From NCBI GenBank assembly GCA_913054485.1, contig CAJXHQ010000130.1:1-7866 (forward strand): a stretch of DNA of 7,866 nucleotides. The letters run 5' to 3'. Source of the DNA: an uncultured Paracoccaceae bacterium (GTDB lineage: Bacteria; Pseudomonadota; Alphaproteobacteria; Rhodobacterales; Rhodobacteraceae). Under the pieces are notes generated by a model. It saw only the letters and a program-made list of their open reading frames with translations. It was not told the DNA's origin and did not search any database. Positions 1 through 6,660 of the stretch are shown here, one piece after another (position 1 is the stretch's first letter; each line of letters starts with the position of its first letter). A program made the translations under genes and the position numbers.

Positions 1-593
1 AACCGGGATCAGCTTTTCGGGAAATGGAAAGGGCCGTAGTTGTTGGAGCAATTGGTCAGCAGAACCGGCAGGCCATAGGTTTCGTTCCAGGCCCGCACCA
101 AATGGTCTGAGGACGCTTTGGATGCCGAATAAGGCGAGCGCGGGTCGTAGGCTGTGTCTTCAGTGAACATCCCGGTTTTGCCGAGCGAGCCGTAGACCTC
201 ATCGGTGGAAATATGGTGGAACCGGAATCTTTCCGGACGGCCCTGTGCCTCCCAGTAGCTGCGCGCGGCCTCCAGCAGATTGAAGGTGCCTGTCACATTG
301 GTTTCGATGAAATCGGCCGGCCCGTCGATGGAACGGTCCACATGGGATTCCGCGGCCAGATGCATAATGGCATCAGGTGCGTGTTCCGCCATGACCCGGT
401 CCAGAGCGGCGCGATCGCGGATGTCGGCCTGTACGAAGGTGTAGTTGGGCATCGCATCAACACTGGAGAGGTTCTCCAGGCAGGCCGCATAGGTCAGCGC
501 ATCGAGATTGACCACTTCCAGCCCCTCGTGCACGGCCTGCCGCACCACCGCCGATCCGATAAATCCGGCGCCGCCGGTTACCAGAAGTTTCAT
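1..593 (-). CDS. rfbB: dTDP-glucose 4,6-dehydratase, N-terminal part, frame broken near the window edge
   Basis: Converts dTDP-glucose to dTDP-4-keto-6-deoxyglucose, the second step of dTDP-L-rhamnose synthesis, in the cytoplasm. It is an extended short-chain dehydrogenase. Visible are the NAD-binding GGAGFIG at residues 7-13, the active-site STDE at 129-132 and the catalytic YSASK at 155-159. The family is normally about 340-350 residues; here the frame stops at 9-11 after 194 codons. The stop looks artificial. The protein ends HFPKS, whereas the family reads HFPEKLIP. Restoring one G (one C on the plus strand near 17-20) gives HFPEKLIPV up to the edge. The gene therefore probably continues to the left, and the break is a sequencing error or a real one-base deletion. 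The start ATG overlaps the rfbC stop as ATGA, with GGAG 7 nt upstream. Identity is very sure; intactness is not. Confidence 0.93.
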
Positions 594-1156
594 ACTGCAT
601 CTCCGTATTCAAAGGGACTGTCCAACTCCGCAAAGCTTTGCGCAATAGCATCCTTTTCAGAAATGGCCGGGGTGATCCCCGCGAGCGGCCAATCGATGCC
701 GCAACTGTCCCAATGGACCGCGCCATCACATTCAGGCGCATAGTGGTCGGTGCATTTGTAGATGATTTCGCTGTCCGGCTCGAGCGTCATAAACCCATGC
801 AGGAAACCCGCCGGGATCCACAGCTGGCTGCCGTTCTCAAAGCTGAGCTCCTGTCCCACCCATTGCCCGTAAGACAGGGATCCCTTGCGCGCATCAACCG
901 CAACATCAAAGATCCGCCCCCGGCCGCAGCGCACCAATTTGCCCTGGGCGTGCGGCGGCGCTTGAAAGTGCAATCCGCGGACAGTGCCAGTTTCACGCGA
1001 CAACGAATGGTTGTCCTGCACAAATTCTGGAAGCTGCACTCCAGCGTCCAGCAAGGTCTTCCGGTTCCAGCTTTCAGAAAAAAAACCGCGGTTGTCGCCG
1101 AAACGCCGCGGAGTCAGCATTAATACATCAGGCAGAGAAGTTTGAGTAATTTTCAT
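590..1156 (-). CDS. rfbC: dTDP-4-dehydrorhamnose 3,5-epimerase
   Basis: Epimerises dTDP-4-keto-6-deoxyglucose at C3 and C5 to dTDP-4-keto-L-rhamnose, the third step of the rhamnose donor pathway for surface polysaccharide. The 188-residue cupin protein has the usual family length (about 180-190). Family hallmarks are DNRGFFSE at 21-28, RGLHFQ at 60-65 with the catalytic His63, Lys73 in QGKLVR, the RIFDVAVD strand at 81-88, IPAGFLHGF at 114-122, Tyr133 in IIYKCT and Asp169 in SEKDA. These match the His, Lys, Tyr and Asp positions known for RmlC. The chosen ATG starts directly with the conserved N-terminal region; only a weak purine stretch precedes it. It is the first rfb gene in the window and is translationally coupled to rfbB by a 4-bp overlap. 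The remaining rfb genes (rfbD, rfbA) would be expected to the left, outside the window. Confidence 0.96.
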   Translation of the reverse strand: MKITQTSLPDVLMLTPRRFGDNRGFFSESWNRKTLLDAGVQLPEFVQDNHSLSRETGTVRGLHFQAPPHAQGKLVRCGRGRIFDVAVDARKGSLSYGQWVGQELSFENGSQLWIPAGFLHGFMTLEPDSEIIYKCTDHYAPECDGAVHWDSCGIDWPLAGITPAISEKDAIAQSFAELDSPFEYGDAV

Positions 1157-1188
1157 TTCCGCAAGCTCATTTCTGGAATGCCACGACC

Positions 1189-1217
1189 CTCATACAGACC
1201 CTGTCAAAGGCCGTCAG
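1189..1217 (-). promoter_or_regulatory. candidate sigma-70-type promoter of the rfbC-rfbB operon
   Basis: Reading the minus strand, CTGACG (1217-1212) and TATGAG (1194-1189) are separated by exactly 17 bases. Each matches four of six consensus positions. Transcription would begin near 1182, giving a leader of about 26 nt before the rfbC ATG. It lies downstream of the terminator that closes the ABC operon, where an independent rfb promoter is needed. An alternative -10, TATATT at 1229-1224, has no convincing -35. The call is weak and rests on position and spacing. Confidence 0.3.
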
Positions 1218-1303
1218 GCTCCAAATATACGAAGCGGGCCTGAAAACCTACACGGGAAATTACTTGGTGCGTTTTTGGCGAAACACAGCAATATGCCGGC
1301 ACC

Positions 1304-1334
1304 AAAAAAGCAAGCAGCGTTACCGCTGCTTGCT
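1304..1334 (-). terminator. intrinsic terminator of the sugar ABC transporter operon
   Basis: An 11-bp perfect stem (1309-1319 paired with 1324-1334) closes a four-base loop that reads GTAA on the minus strand, a GNRA-type tetraloop. A run of T follows on the minus strand (complement of the A run 1304-1309). This is a textbook Rho-independent terminator, 35 bases past the stop codon of the ATPase gene. It insulates the transporter operon from the rfb genes that follow on the same strand. Confidence 0.92.
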
Positions 1335-1369
1335 GTATCAATCTTTGCTTGTGCTGATGTTCGCACCGA

Positions 1370-2158
1370 TCAGACAGTGCCGCCGAGCGAGCCTTCCAGT
1401 TTTACCATTTCCTGGCCGCCGGCCATCAGGTCCTGCAGCTCTTCCGGAGTGATCTGACCGCGCTGTGCAGTGCCCAGCGTCTGGCCGCGGTTCAGCACCG
1501 TGAAACGGTCGCCCACCGCCATGGCATGGCGCACGTTGTGGGTGATGAAGACCACCGCGATGCCTTGCTTGCGGACCTTGTCGATGGTCGCCAGAACGTT
1601 CGCCGTCTGCCGCACACCAAGCGCCGAGGTCGGCTCGTCAAGGATCAGCACTTTTGCGCCGAAGTGGACCGCGCGGGCGATGGCAACCGTCTGACGTTCA
1701 CCGCCCGACAGAGTACCAACCGCCTGGTCGGGGCCGCGCAGGTTGATGCCCATCTTGCGCATCTCTTCCATGGTCACCTTGTTGGCGTAATCATGGTCGA
1801 ACAGCTTAAGCGGGCCGACACTCTTCACCGGCTCATTGCCCATGAAGAAGTTCCGGCTGACCGACATCAGCGGGATCATCGCAAGGTGCTGGTGCACGGT
1901 GGCAATCCCGGCCGAGATGGCATCGCGGGGATCCGCGAAATGCATCTCCTGGCCTTCGAACAAGATCTCGCCATGGGTGGGTTTATGCACCCCGGACATG
2001 GTCTTGATGAAGGTGGATTTGCCGGCGCCGTTGTCGCCCAGCAGACAGTGGCATTCACCAGGGAAAACATCAACCGACACGCCGGCCAGCGCAATCACGC
2101 TGCCAAAGTGCTTCTGGATGTCCTTCATCTGGATGATAGGGGCATGTTCAGTGGTCAT
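1370..2158 (-). CDS. sugar ABC transporter ATP-binding protein, single-domain FrcA type
   Basis: The ATPase that powers sugar import, acting on the cytoplasmic face with the permease encoded just upstream. The 262 residues form one ABC domain: Walker A GDNGAGKST at 41-49, Q-loop Gln90, signature LSGGE at 150-154, Walker B VLILDE at 170-175 and switch His207. Ribose and many other monosaccharide systems use a fused double-ABC protein of about 500 residues. This one is a single domain like rhizobial FrcA, so it presumably works as a homodimer. Its start lies one base after the permease stop (TGA-T-ATG), with GGGGAG as ribosome binding site inside the permease end, so translation is probably coupled. 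It is the last gene of the operon and is followed by a strong terminator. The substrate cannot be deduced from the ATPase. Confidence 0.94.
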   Translation of the reverse strand: MTTEHAPIIQMKDIQKHFGSVIALAGVSVDVFPGECHCLLGDNGAGKSTFIKTMSGVHKPTHGEILFEGQEMHFADPRDAISAGIATVHQHLAMIPLMSVSRNFFMGNEPVKSVGPLKLFDHDYANKVTMEEMRKMGINLRGPDQAVGTLSGGERQTVAIARAVHFGAKVLILDEPTSALGVRQTANVLATIDKVRKQGIAVVFITHNVRHAMAVGDRFTVLNRGQTLGTAQRGQITPEELQDLMAGGQEMVKLEGSLGGTV

Positions 2159-2159
2159 A

Positions 2160-3284
2160 TCAGCGCTCCCCGGTGATGATGCGGCGGATGTAGGTGTTCA
2201 GGATCACGGCACCCAGAAGGATGACGCCCAGGAACACGCGGAACAGCGAGCTTTCGACGCCGGCGAAGAACAGACCCTGCTGCACCACACCAAAGATCAG
2301 CGCGCCAAGCGCCGCACCCAGAACCGAGCCATAGCCGCCGGTCAGCAGCGCGCCGCCGATAACCACGGCAATGATTGCCTCGAATTCCTTCAGCAGACCG
2401 CGGTCGGCACCGGCCGAGCCAAACTCCATCACCTGGCAGACCGCAAAGACGGTTGCGCAGAAGGCGGTGAACATGAACATCAGGATCTTGACCTTGTTCA
2501 CCGGAACGCCCGAGTTGCGGGCCGCTTCGGCGTCGCCGCCGGAGGCGAAGATCCAGTTGCCGAACTTGGTCTTGGTCAGCAGCACATGGCCGAAGATGAT
2601 CAGCGCGATGGCCCAGATGATCAGCATCGGGATGCCGTCAACCACCGGCTGCCCTTCACGGGTGCCGCGGGTGAAGGTCGCGATCAGCCCGTTGTCGCCC
2701 ATCCAGGTGAACAACCCGCCTAGGATCTTGCCGCCGAAAACTGGCGCAAGCCAGTCGCCTTCAGCCACATCCTTGATGCCGCCGATGATGGTTTTGCGCT
2801 CGATCAGCTGCGGCAGGAAGATGGTGAAACCGCGCAGAATGAACAGGAAGGCCAGGGTCACAATGAAGGACGGCAGCCCGGTGCGGATAACGATATATCC
2901 GTTCAGCCCGCCAATCGCTGTGCACAGCACAAAGGTGACCATGATGGCCATCCAGACCGGCCAGCCATAGGTGACCGAGAAGATCGCGATCATCATGCCG
3001 GCAAAGCCGATCATCGAGCCAACTGAGAGATCGAATTCACCCGCGATCATCAGCAGGCAGGCCCCGACAGCGATGATCATGAACTGGGCAGATACGATCG
3101 ACCAGTTCATCATGCCCTGGCTGTTGAACATGCCACTGTCAAAAGCGAACAGAAGGAAGAATGTGAAGACCGCAACGGTGCCGACCATGCCGCCGAGTTC
3201 CGGGCGGATCAGCGCTTTGCGCAGCCCCGAAATCTCTTTGACGCGTTCGTCGGTCGCGGGAACAGGTTGAGCAGCTTCGCCCAT
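2160..3284 (-). CDS. sugar ABC transporter permease (RbsC/FrcC family)
   Basis: Membrane subunit of the importer, 374 residues, BPD_transp_2 family. Hydrophobic segments that look membrane-spanning lie around residues 33-48, 66-82, 91-107, 109-128, 137-157, 219-236, 267-287, 301-317, 321-341 and 349-366. Family signatures are AGEFDLSVGS at 81-90, the cytoplasmic loop GGDAEAARNSGVPV at 249-262 and the glycine-rich GGALLTGGYGS at 310-320. A roughly 60-residue loop (about 160-218) separates the two hydrophobic halves. The frame stays open to an ATG at 3350, but that would put the start inside the intergenic hairpin. The ATG at 3284 is preferred because it has AAAGGG about 8 nt upstream and begins an ordinary hydrophilic N-terminus. 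The gene sits between the binding-protein and ATPase genes, as in frcBCA operons. Confidence 0.94.
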   Translation of the reverse strand: MGEAAQPVPATDERVKEISGLRKALIRPELGGMVGTVAVFTFFLLFAFDSGMFNSQGMMNWSIVSAQFMIIAVGACLLMIAGEFDLSVGSMIGFAGMMIAIFSVTYGWPVWMAIMVTFVLCTAIGGLNGYIVIRTGLPSFIVTLAFLFILRGFTIFLPQLIERKTIIGGIKDVAEGDWLAPVFGGKILGGLFTWMGDNGLIATFTRGTREGQPVVDGIPMLIIWAIALIIFGHVLLTKTKFGNWIFASGGDAEAARNSGVPVNKVKILMFMFTAFCATVFAVCQVMEFGSAGADRGLLKEFEAIIAVVIGGALLTGGYGSVLGAALGALIFGVVQQGLFFAGVESSLFRVFLGVILLGAVILNTYIRRIITGER

Positions 3285-3328
3285 GAGAGCGCCCTTTCGC
3301 AAGTTAACCAAAATCAGAATGCGGAATG

Positions 3329-3362
3329 AAAAACGGGCGCCCACTGTCACCAGGGGCGCCCG
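3329..3362 (-). terminator. intercistronic terminator/attenuator between binding-protein and permease genes
   Basis: A perfect 9-bp GC-rich stem (3334-3342 with 3354-3362) is extended inside the loop by CTG/CAG pairing (3351-3353 with 3344-3346). The tip is a GTGA tetraloop on the minus strand, with one bulged T at 3343. Five T residues follow on the minus strand (3333-3329). The structure begins 12 bases after the binding-protein stop codon. In binding-protein-dependent operons such elements usually cause partial termination or protect the upstream mRNA, so the periplasmic protein outnumbers the membrane complex. The structure is clear; partial read-through is inferred from the lack of another obvious promoter for the permease. 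Confidence 0.85.
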
Positions 3363-3374
3363 CCCTTAGTCGAA

Positions 3375-4325
3375 TTAGCGGTATTCGCCCGCGAATTTCT
3401 CGATCATGGTCAGGCCATCGGCGGTAACGAAGCCGGGGCCGGAGTTGATGTTGTTGCCCGGCAGAACGCCATAGCGGTGGTAGTTGGTCATCACAACAAC
3501 CGGCAGGTAAGCCTGCAGGAAGGGCTGCTGGTCGATGCCCCATTCGATCACGCCGGCCTTGATGCCTTTGACGATCTCGCCGCCCAGGTCGAAGGTGCCG
3601 AAGTAGATATCGCCGGACATGCCGTTCTCTTCCAGCGCCAGCAGGGTCGGGTCTGCCGAGGTCGGGCCGAGGGTCAGAACCGCGTCGGTTTCCGGGTTGG
3701 CCGAGAGGTAGGCCAGAACACGGTTTTTGATCTCTGCCGGGTCTTGGCCCGCGTCGATCATCTGGTTGCCCAGCTCGATGCCCAGACCGTCAGCGAAGCC
3801 CTGGCAGCGTTCCTGCGACGACGGCTGAACGATGTAGTGGTTCACGCAGAGGAAGGAGCCGATGCCGTCGCCCTTGGCGCGGATACCAGCGGCATAGCCG
3901 GCGTCATACTCGGGCTGGCCGACATACATCAGCGCGCCGACTTCGCGGGCCTTCTCCGGCGAACCGGTGTTCATGATGATGACGTCGACGCCAGCATCCA
4001 CGGCCGCTTTGATCGGGCCTTCCAGGATGTCCGGGTCAGCCAGCGTGGTGATGATGCCGTTGGGGCCGGACGCCGCCGCCTGCTCGATGATGCGGGCCAT
4101 GTCGGCCAAGTCGCCGGTGGGCGGGTTGCGGTACTCAACCTCAACACCCATCTGCTCGCCTGCCAGCGCGATGCCGTTCTTGATGGTGTTCCACCAGCTG
4201 TCGCTGTCCGGAGCGTGGCTGACCAGAATGTATTTCTCGCCATCGGCCGACGCAGCGCTTGCCATCATCAGCGGGGCTGCGGCAACCGCGGTTGCCAGCG
4301 CCAGCTTTTTCATCAGTGAAGTCAT
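3375..4325 (-). CDS. periplasmic sugar-binding protein of the ABC transporter (Peripla_BP_4 type)
   Basis: Captures the substrate in the periplasm and delivers it to the permease. The 316 residues start with a signal peptide: two lysines at 6-7, a hydrophobic core, and a probable cut after ASA at 25-27. The mature protein is of the RbsB/FrcB type. It starts KYILVSHAPDSDSWW (31-45), which carries binding-site-like aromatics, and later has ITTLADPDILEGPIKAAVDAG (92-112), IIMNTGS (116-122), FGTFDLG (242-248) and DQQPFLQAYLP (265-275). Cys160 and Cys174 in the mature part could form a disulfide. The frame is open to an ATG at 4400, but the ATG at 4325 is preferred: it has GGGAGGA 4 nt upstream and gives a normal signal peptide. 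It is the first gene of the operon, behind a LacI-type operator. The ligand is a sugar or cyclitol; which one is not visible. Confidence 0.94.
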   Translation of the reverse strand: MTSLMKKLALATAVAAAPLMMASAASADGEKYILVSHAPDSDSWWNTIKNGIALAGEQMGVEVEYRNPPTGDLADMARIIEQAAASGPNGIITTLADPDILEGPIKAAVDAGVDVIIMNTGSPEKAREVGALMYVGQPEYDAGYAAGIRAKGDGIGSFLCVNHYIVQPSSQERCQGFADGLGIELGNQMIDAGQDPAEIKNRVLAYLSANPETDAVLTLGPTSADPTLLALEENGMSGDIYFGTFDLGGEIVKGIKAGVIEWGIDQQPFLQAYLPVVVMTNYHRYGVLPGNNINSGPGFVTADGLTMIEKFAGEYR

Positions 4326-4367
4326 TATTTCCTCCCGAAATGTTCCTGTGAGGGACAGATTGATCTG

Positions 4368-4393
4368 CATCTCCCCGTCTCCCTGCGGAGATG
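4368..4393 (-). other. hairpin in the leader of the transporter mRNA
   Basis: Seven perfect base pairs (4368-4374 CATCTCC with 4387-4393 GGAGATG) enclose a 12-base loop, between the predicted promoter and the binding-protein start. Smaller inverted repeats follow at 4357-4368 (CAGAT/ATCTG) and 4345-4358 (CTGT/ACAG), so the roughly 80-nt leader is probably structured. There is no U-tract, so it is not a terminator. It may stabilise the transcript or be incidental. Confidence 0.35.
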
Positions 4394-4412
4394 TAAGCAT
4401 ATCCGGATCTTA

Positions 4413-4430
4413 TTTGCAACCGGTTGCAAA
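4413..4430. promoter_or_regulatory. LacI-family operator, perfect 18-bp palindrome
   Basis: TTTGCAACCGGTTGCAAA is a perfect inverted repeat with CG at its centre, the usual form of LacI/PurR/CcpA-type operators, in which hinge helices bind at the central CpG step. It lies in the spacer between the divergent regulator gene and transporter operon. It falls between the -35 and the -10 of the likely transporter promoter and also covers the -35 of the likely regulator promoter. The adjacent LacI-type protein is the obvious ligand. It is expected to repress the transporter and itself until an inducer is bound. Confidence 0.87.
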
Positions 4431-4441
4431 GCACATGTCAA
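4413..4441 (-). promoter_or_regulatory. candidate promoter of the sugar ABC transporter operon
   Basis: On the minus strand a consensus TTGACA (4441-4436) is followed after 17 bases by TGCAAA (4418-4413), which matches only three of six -10 positions. The -10 is therefore poor or misplaced, though the -35 is perfect. The operator palindrome occupies the spacer and the -10, so a bound repressor would exclude RNA polymerase. Transcription would start near 4406, leaving a leader of about 80 nt. Confidence 0.55.
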
Positions 4442-4453
4442 ATTTTTCATAAT
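4424..4453 (+). promoter_or_regulatory. candidate promoter of the LacI-family regulator gene
   Basis: TTGCAA (4424-4429, four of six positions) and CATAAT (4448-4453, five of six) are separated by 18 bases. The -35 is formed by the right half of the operator palindrome, which predicts autorepression. Start of transcription would be near 4460, about 50 nt before the ATG. Confidence 0.5.
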
Positions 4454-4509
4454 GCCCTCAGGCCGTGACTGCGATACAAGGATGCACCCTTAACAGGAGA
4501 ACGATACTG

Positions 4510-5520
4510 ATGGCTGCCACGCTGAAAGATGTTGCCGAACGCGCAGGTGTATCCCGCTCTGCCGTTTCGCGGACCTTCACCGACGGAGCGTCAGTATCAG
4601 ACAAGATGCGCCGCAAGGTTGAAAAGGCCGCAGATGAACTGGGCTATCAGCCGAATTTTCTGGCCCGCAGCCTGACCACACGGCGCACCAAATTGATCGG
4701 CCTTGTCTCGGATAACTTTACCAACCCCTTCTTTTTGCACGTATTTGACCTGTTCACGAGCGAGCTTCAGAAGCGTGGCCTGCGCCCGCTTCTCGTCAAC
4801 ATCTCCGGTCAGCACGATCCAGTCGATACCGCACAGATGCTGCGGCAGTATTCGGTTGATGGGGTAATCGTGGCCTCCTCCACTGTTGAAAAAGGCTTTG
4901 TCGACGCCTTTCGCAAGGTCCGCTTGCCGGAGGTTTACACTTTGTCGCGCCACTCATGCAGCCCGGATGTGAACATTGTCGGCATCGATAACGAGGCGGC
5001 CGGCGCCTTTGCCGCAGAGGTTCTGATCGGCCGCGGATACAAGAGAATCGGTTTCATGGGCGGCCCCGAAATCGCAACCTCGACGATGGACCGTTTCGTC
5101 GGATTCTCTCGTGTCATGTCCCGGCACCCTGAGCTTGAATTCACCCACAGCTTTGCCGAGGCCTATTCCTTCGATGCCGGCCGGGACGAGATGCTGCGCC
5201 TTCTGAAGGACCCGCCTGCCGAGGCCTATTTCGGTGCTGATGACGTGATCTCCATCGGTGCGCTCTCGGCGATGCACAGCCACGGGCTGAAAGTGCCCGA
5301 CGATGTTGGACTGATGGGACTGAATGATCTGGAAATGGCCGGCTGGGCCAATATCAACCTGACAACCATCCGTCAGCCGGTGCGGCAGATTGTGGATTCC
5401 TCGGTAGAGCTGATCGCCACCGCATTGGAAGAAAGCGAAGAGGACCACGTCCCCCAGGCCCGGCTCTTCCCGGCCAAACTGGTGGAGCGGGGGACGTTAC
5501 GCCCCCCGCACACTGGTTAA
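4510..5520 (+). CDS. LacI-family transcriptional regulator
   Basis: Sugar-responsive DNA-binding repressor, 336 residues, the usual length for the family. The N-terminal helix-turn-helix is clear: TLKDVAERAGVSRSAVSRTF at 4-23, then the third helix and the hinge region QPNFLARSLTTRRT at 47-60, whose leucine would insert at the operator's central CpG. A periplasmic-binding-protein-like effector domain follows, from KLIGLVSDNFTNPFF (61-75) through VDGVIVASS and GADDVISIGAL to the C-terminus. The frame is open from 4465, but the ATG at 4510 is preferred: AGGAGA lies 9 nt upstream and the protein then begins MAATLKDVAE, as LacI proteins do. It is divergent from the transporter operon and convergent with the catabolic operon, so it probably controls both. 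The inducer is probably the transported sugar or a metabolite of it; this is inference. Confidence 0.95.
   Translation: MAATLKDVAERAGVSRSAVSRTFTDGASVSDKMRRKVEKAADELGYQPNFLARSLTTRRTKLIGLVSDNFTNPFFLHVFDLFTSELQKRGLRPLLVNISGQHDPVDTAQMLRQYSVDGVIVASSTVEKGFVDAFRKVRLPEVYTLSRHSCSPDVNIVGIDNEAAGAFAAEVLIGRGYKRIGFMGGPEIATSTMDRFVGFSRVMSRHPELEFTHSFAEAYSFDAGRDEMLRLLKDPPAEAYFGADDVISIGALSAMHSHGLKVPDDVGLMGLNDLEMAGWANINLTTIRQPVRQIVDSSVELIATALEESEEDHVPQARLFPAKLVERGTLRPPHTG
5487..5509. other. GC-rich hairpin in the 3' end of the regulator gene, possible convergent terminator
   Basis: A perfect 7-bp G/C stem (GCGGGGG 5487-5493 with CCCCCGC 5503-5509) with a 9-base loop lies in the last codons of the regulator gene, eight bases before the overlapping stops. 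There is no U-tract on either strand. Because the two convergent genes leave no intergenic space, this is the only structured candidate for slowing or ending transcription from either side. It could equally be chance in GC-rich coding DNA. Confidence 0.35.
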
Positions 5521-6649
5521 CGGAACATCGGCGGACGCGCGTCCACCCAAGCACCGTTTTCTTTCGCCGAATCGACCGCTGCATAAACCGCCGCCATCGA
5601 CCGCACACCAGCTGCCGCATCCGGCAGGCCGCTGCGTGCTTCACCGCGGATCGCATCCGCCAGATCGCAGTAGATATTGGCCACGGCCAGCGGGAAGCCT
5701 TCGGGATGCGCAATGGAAACGCGCGACAGGCGCTGCGCGTCTGCGTGCAGACCGCCCTCGCCTTTCTCGATGATCTGAGTGCGCCCGCCAACCGGCGTGT
5801 AGATCAGCTGGTTCGGCTGTTCGACGCCCAGCGAAGCCCGCCGGTTTCGCCAAACACCTGGATGACGAACCCATGCTGACGGCCGATCGCAATCGACGAC
5901 GTCCAGAGCCGTCCGACAGTTCCGCCGCTCGTCCGGAAGTTGACCATCGCGTCATCTTCCAGCTCGCGGCTGGCAATGGTGGAGGCGAAGTCAGCCGACA
6001 GGGTTTCGACCTCATCGTTACAGATGAAGCTGGCCATGTGCATCGCGTGGATACCGCAATCGGCAAACTGACCCGACACGCCGGCCATGGCCGGATCATA
6101 GCGCCAGCGCACCCGCGGATTGTCCGCATCGGTGGCATCGCCATGGTGGCCATGGCTGAAGTTGGTGACCACGGTGCGCACTTTGCCGATCTCGCCCGCC
6201 GCAACCATGGCGCGGGCCTGACGGACCATCGGATAGGCCGAGTAGCAGTAGTTCACGGCGCAGATCTTGCCGGTCTTCTCTGCCACGCGGACGATCTCTT
6301 CACCCTCTTCTACGGTCATGGTCATCGGCTTTTCGCACAGCACGTTGAACCCTGCTTCGAGGAAGGATTTGGTGATCTCGAAATGTGTCGAGTTCGGCGT
6401 CGCCACGGTGACCAGATCGATGCGGTCGTCGCGGTTGCGTTCACCTTCCAGCATCTCTTCCCAGCCGCCATAGGCGCGGTCAGCCGCGATCCCCAAACGC
6501 TGGGCGTATTCACGGCCCGCTTCCGGGCGGTGATCCAGCGCGCCGGCTGCAAATTCAAACACCCCGTCGGCCTGTGCGCCAAGACGGTGTGCCGGTCCGA
6601 TCTGGCTGCCTTCACCGCCGCCGATCATGCCCCACTTCAGTTTTGCCAT
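5517..6649 (-). pseudogene. Gfo/Idh/MocA-family oxidoreductase, frameshifted
   Basis: An NAD(P)-dependent sugar or cyclitol dehydrogenase of about 377 residues if the frame is repaired. The N-terminal Rossmann domain has the glycine-rich GGGEGSQIG at 10-18. The family's catalytic lysine is in CEKPMT (105-110; Lys107), and DCGIH at 197-201 supplies the usual Asp and His of the active site. The frame starting at 6649 ends early at 5804 after GGLRWASNSRTS. From 5825 downward another frame carries on naturally with VEQPNQLIYTPVGGRTQI and runs 102 codons to a TAA at 5519-5517. One base is missing near 5826-5830, next to a G/C run, so it is a sequencing error or a recent mutation. The ribosome site AAGGAA sits 7 nt before the ATG and overlaps the end of the preceding gene 11 bases upstream. 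Related dehydrogenases act on inositol, inosamine, glucoside or anhydrosugar substrates; which applies here is not known. Confidence 0.9.
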
Positions 6650-6660
6650 CGGAGTATTCC

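Noticed and set aside
1202..1207. Perfect TTGACA on the minus strand upstream of rfbC
   Set aside because: No -10-like hexamer lies 16-18 bases downstream of it, so it was not used as the rfbC promoter.
1836..2723. Plus-strand open frame of 295 codons across the ATPase and permease genes
   Set aside because: It crosses the boundary of two well-supported minus-strand genes and its low-complexity translation matches no family.
3285..3350. Extended N-terminus of the permease from ATG 3350
   Set aside because: It would start within the terminator-like hairpin. The ATG at 3284 has a purine-rich ribosome site and gives a normal permease N-terminus.
3477..4319. Plus-strand open frame of 280 codons opposite the binding-protein gene
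   Set aside because: It is a shadow of the GC-rich binding-protein gene, which has a signal peptide, family motifs and a strong ribosome site.
4326..4400. Extended N-terminus of the binding protein from ATG 4400 or from the in-frame ATG at 4370
   Set aside because: These starts lack a well-spaced ribosome site and would bury the signal peptide. The ATG at 4325 has GGGAGGA at good distance.
4401..4408. ATCCGGAT, an 8-bp palindrome next to the main operator, as a second operator
   Set aside because: It is short, does not share the TTGCAACC half-site and does not extend beyond eight bases. Chance is the simpler reading.
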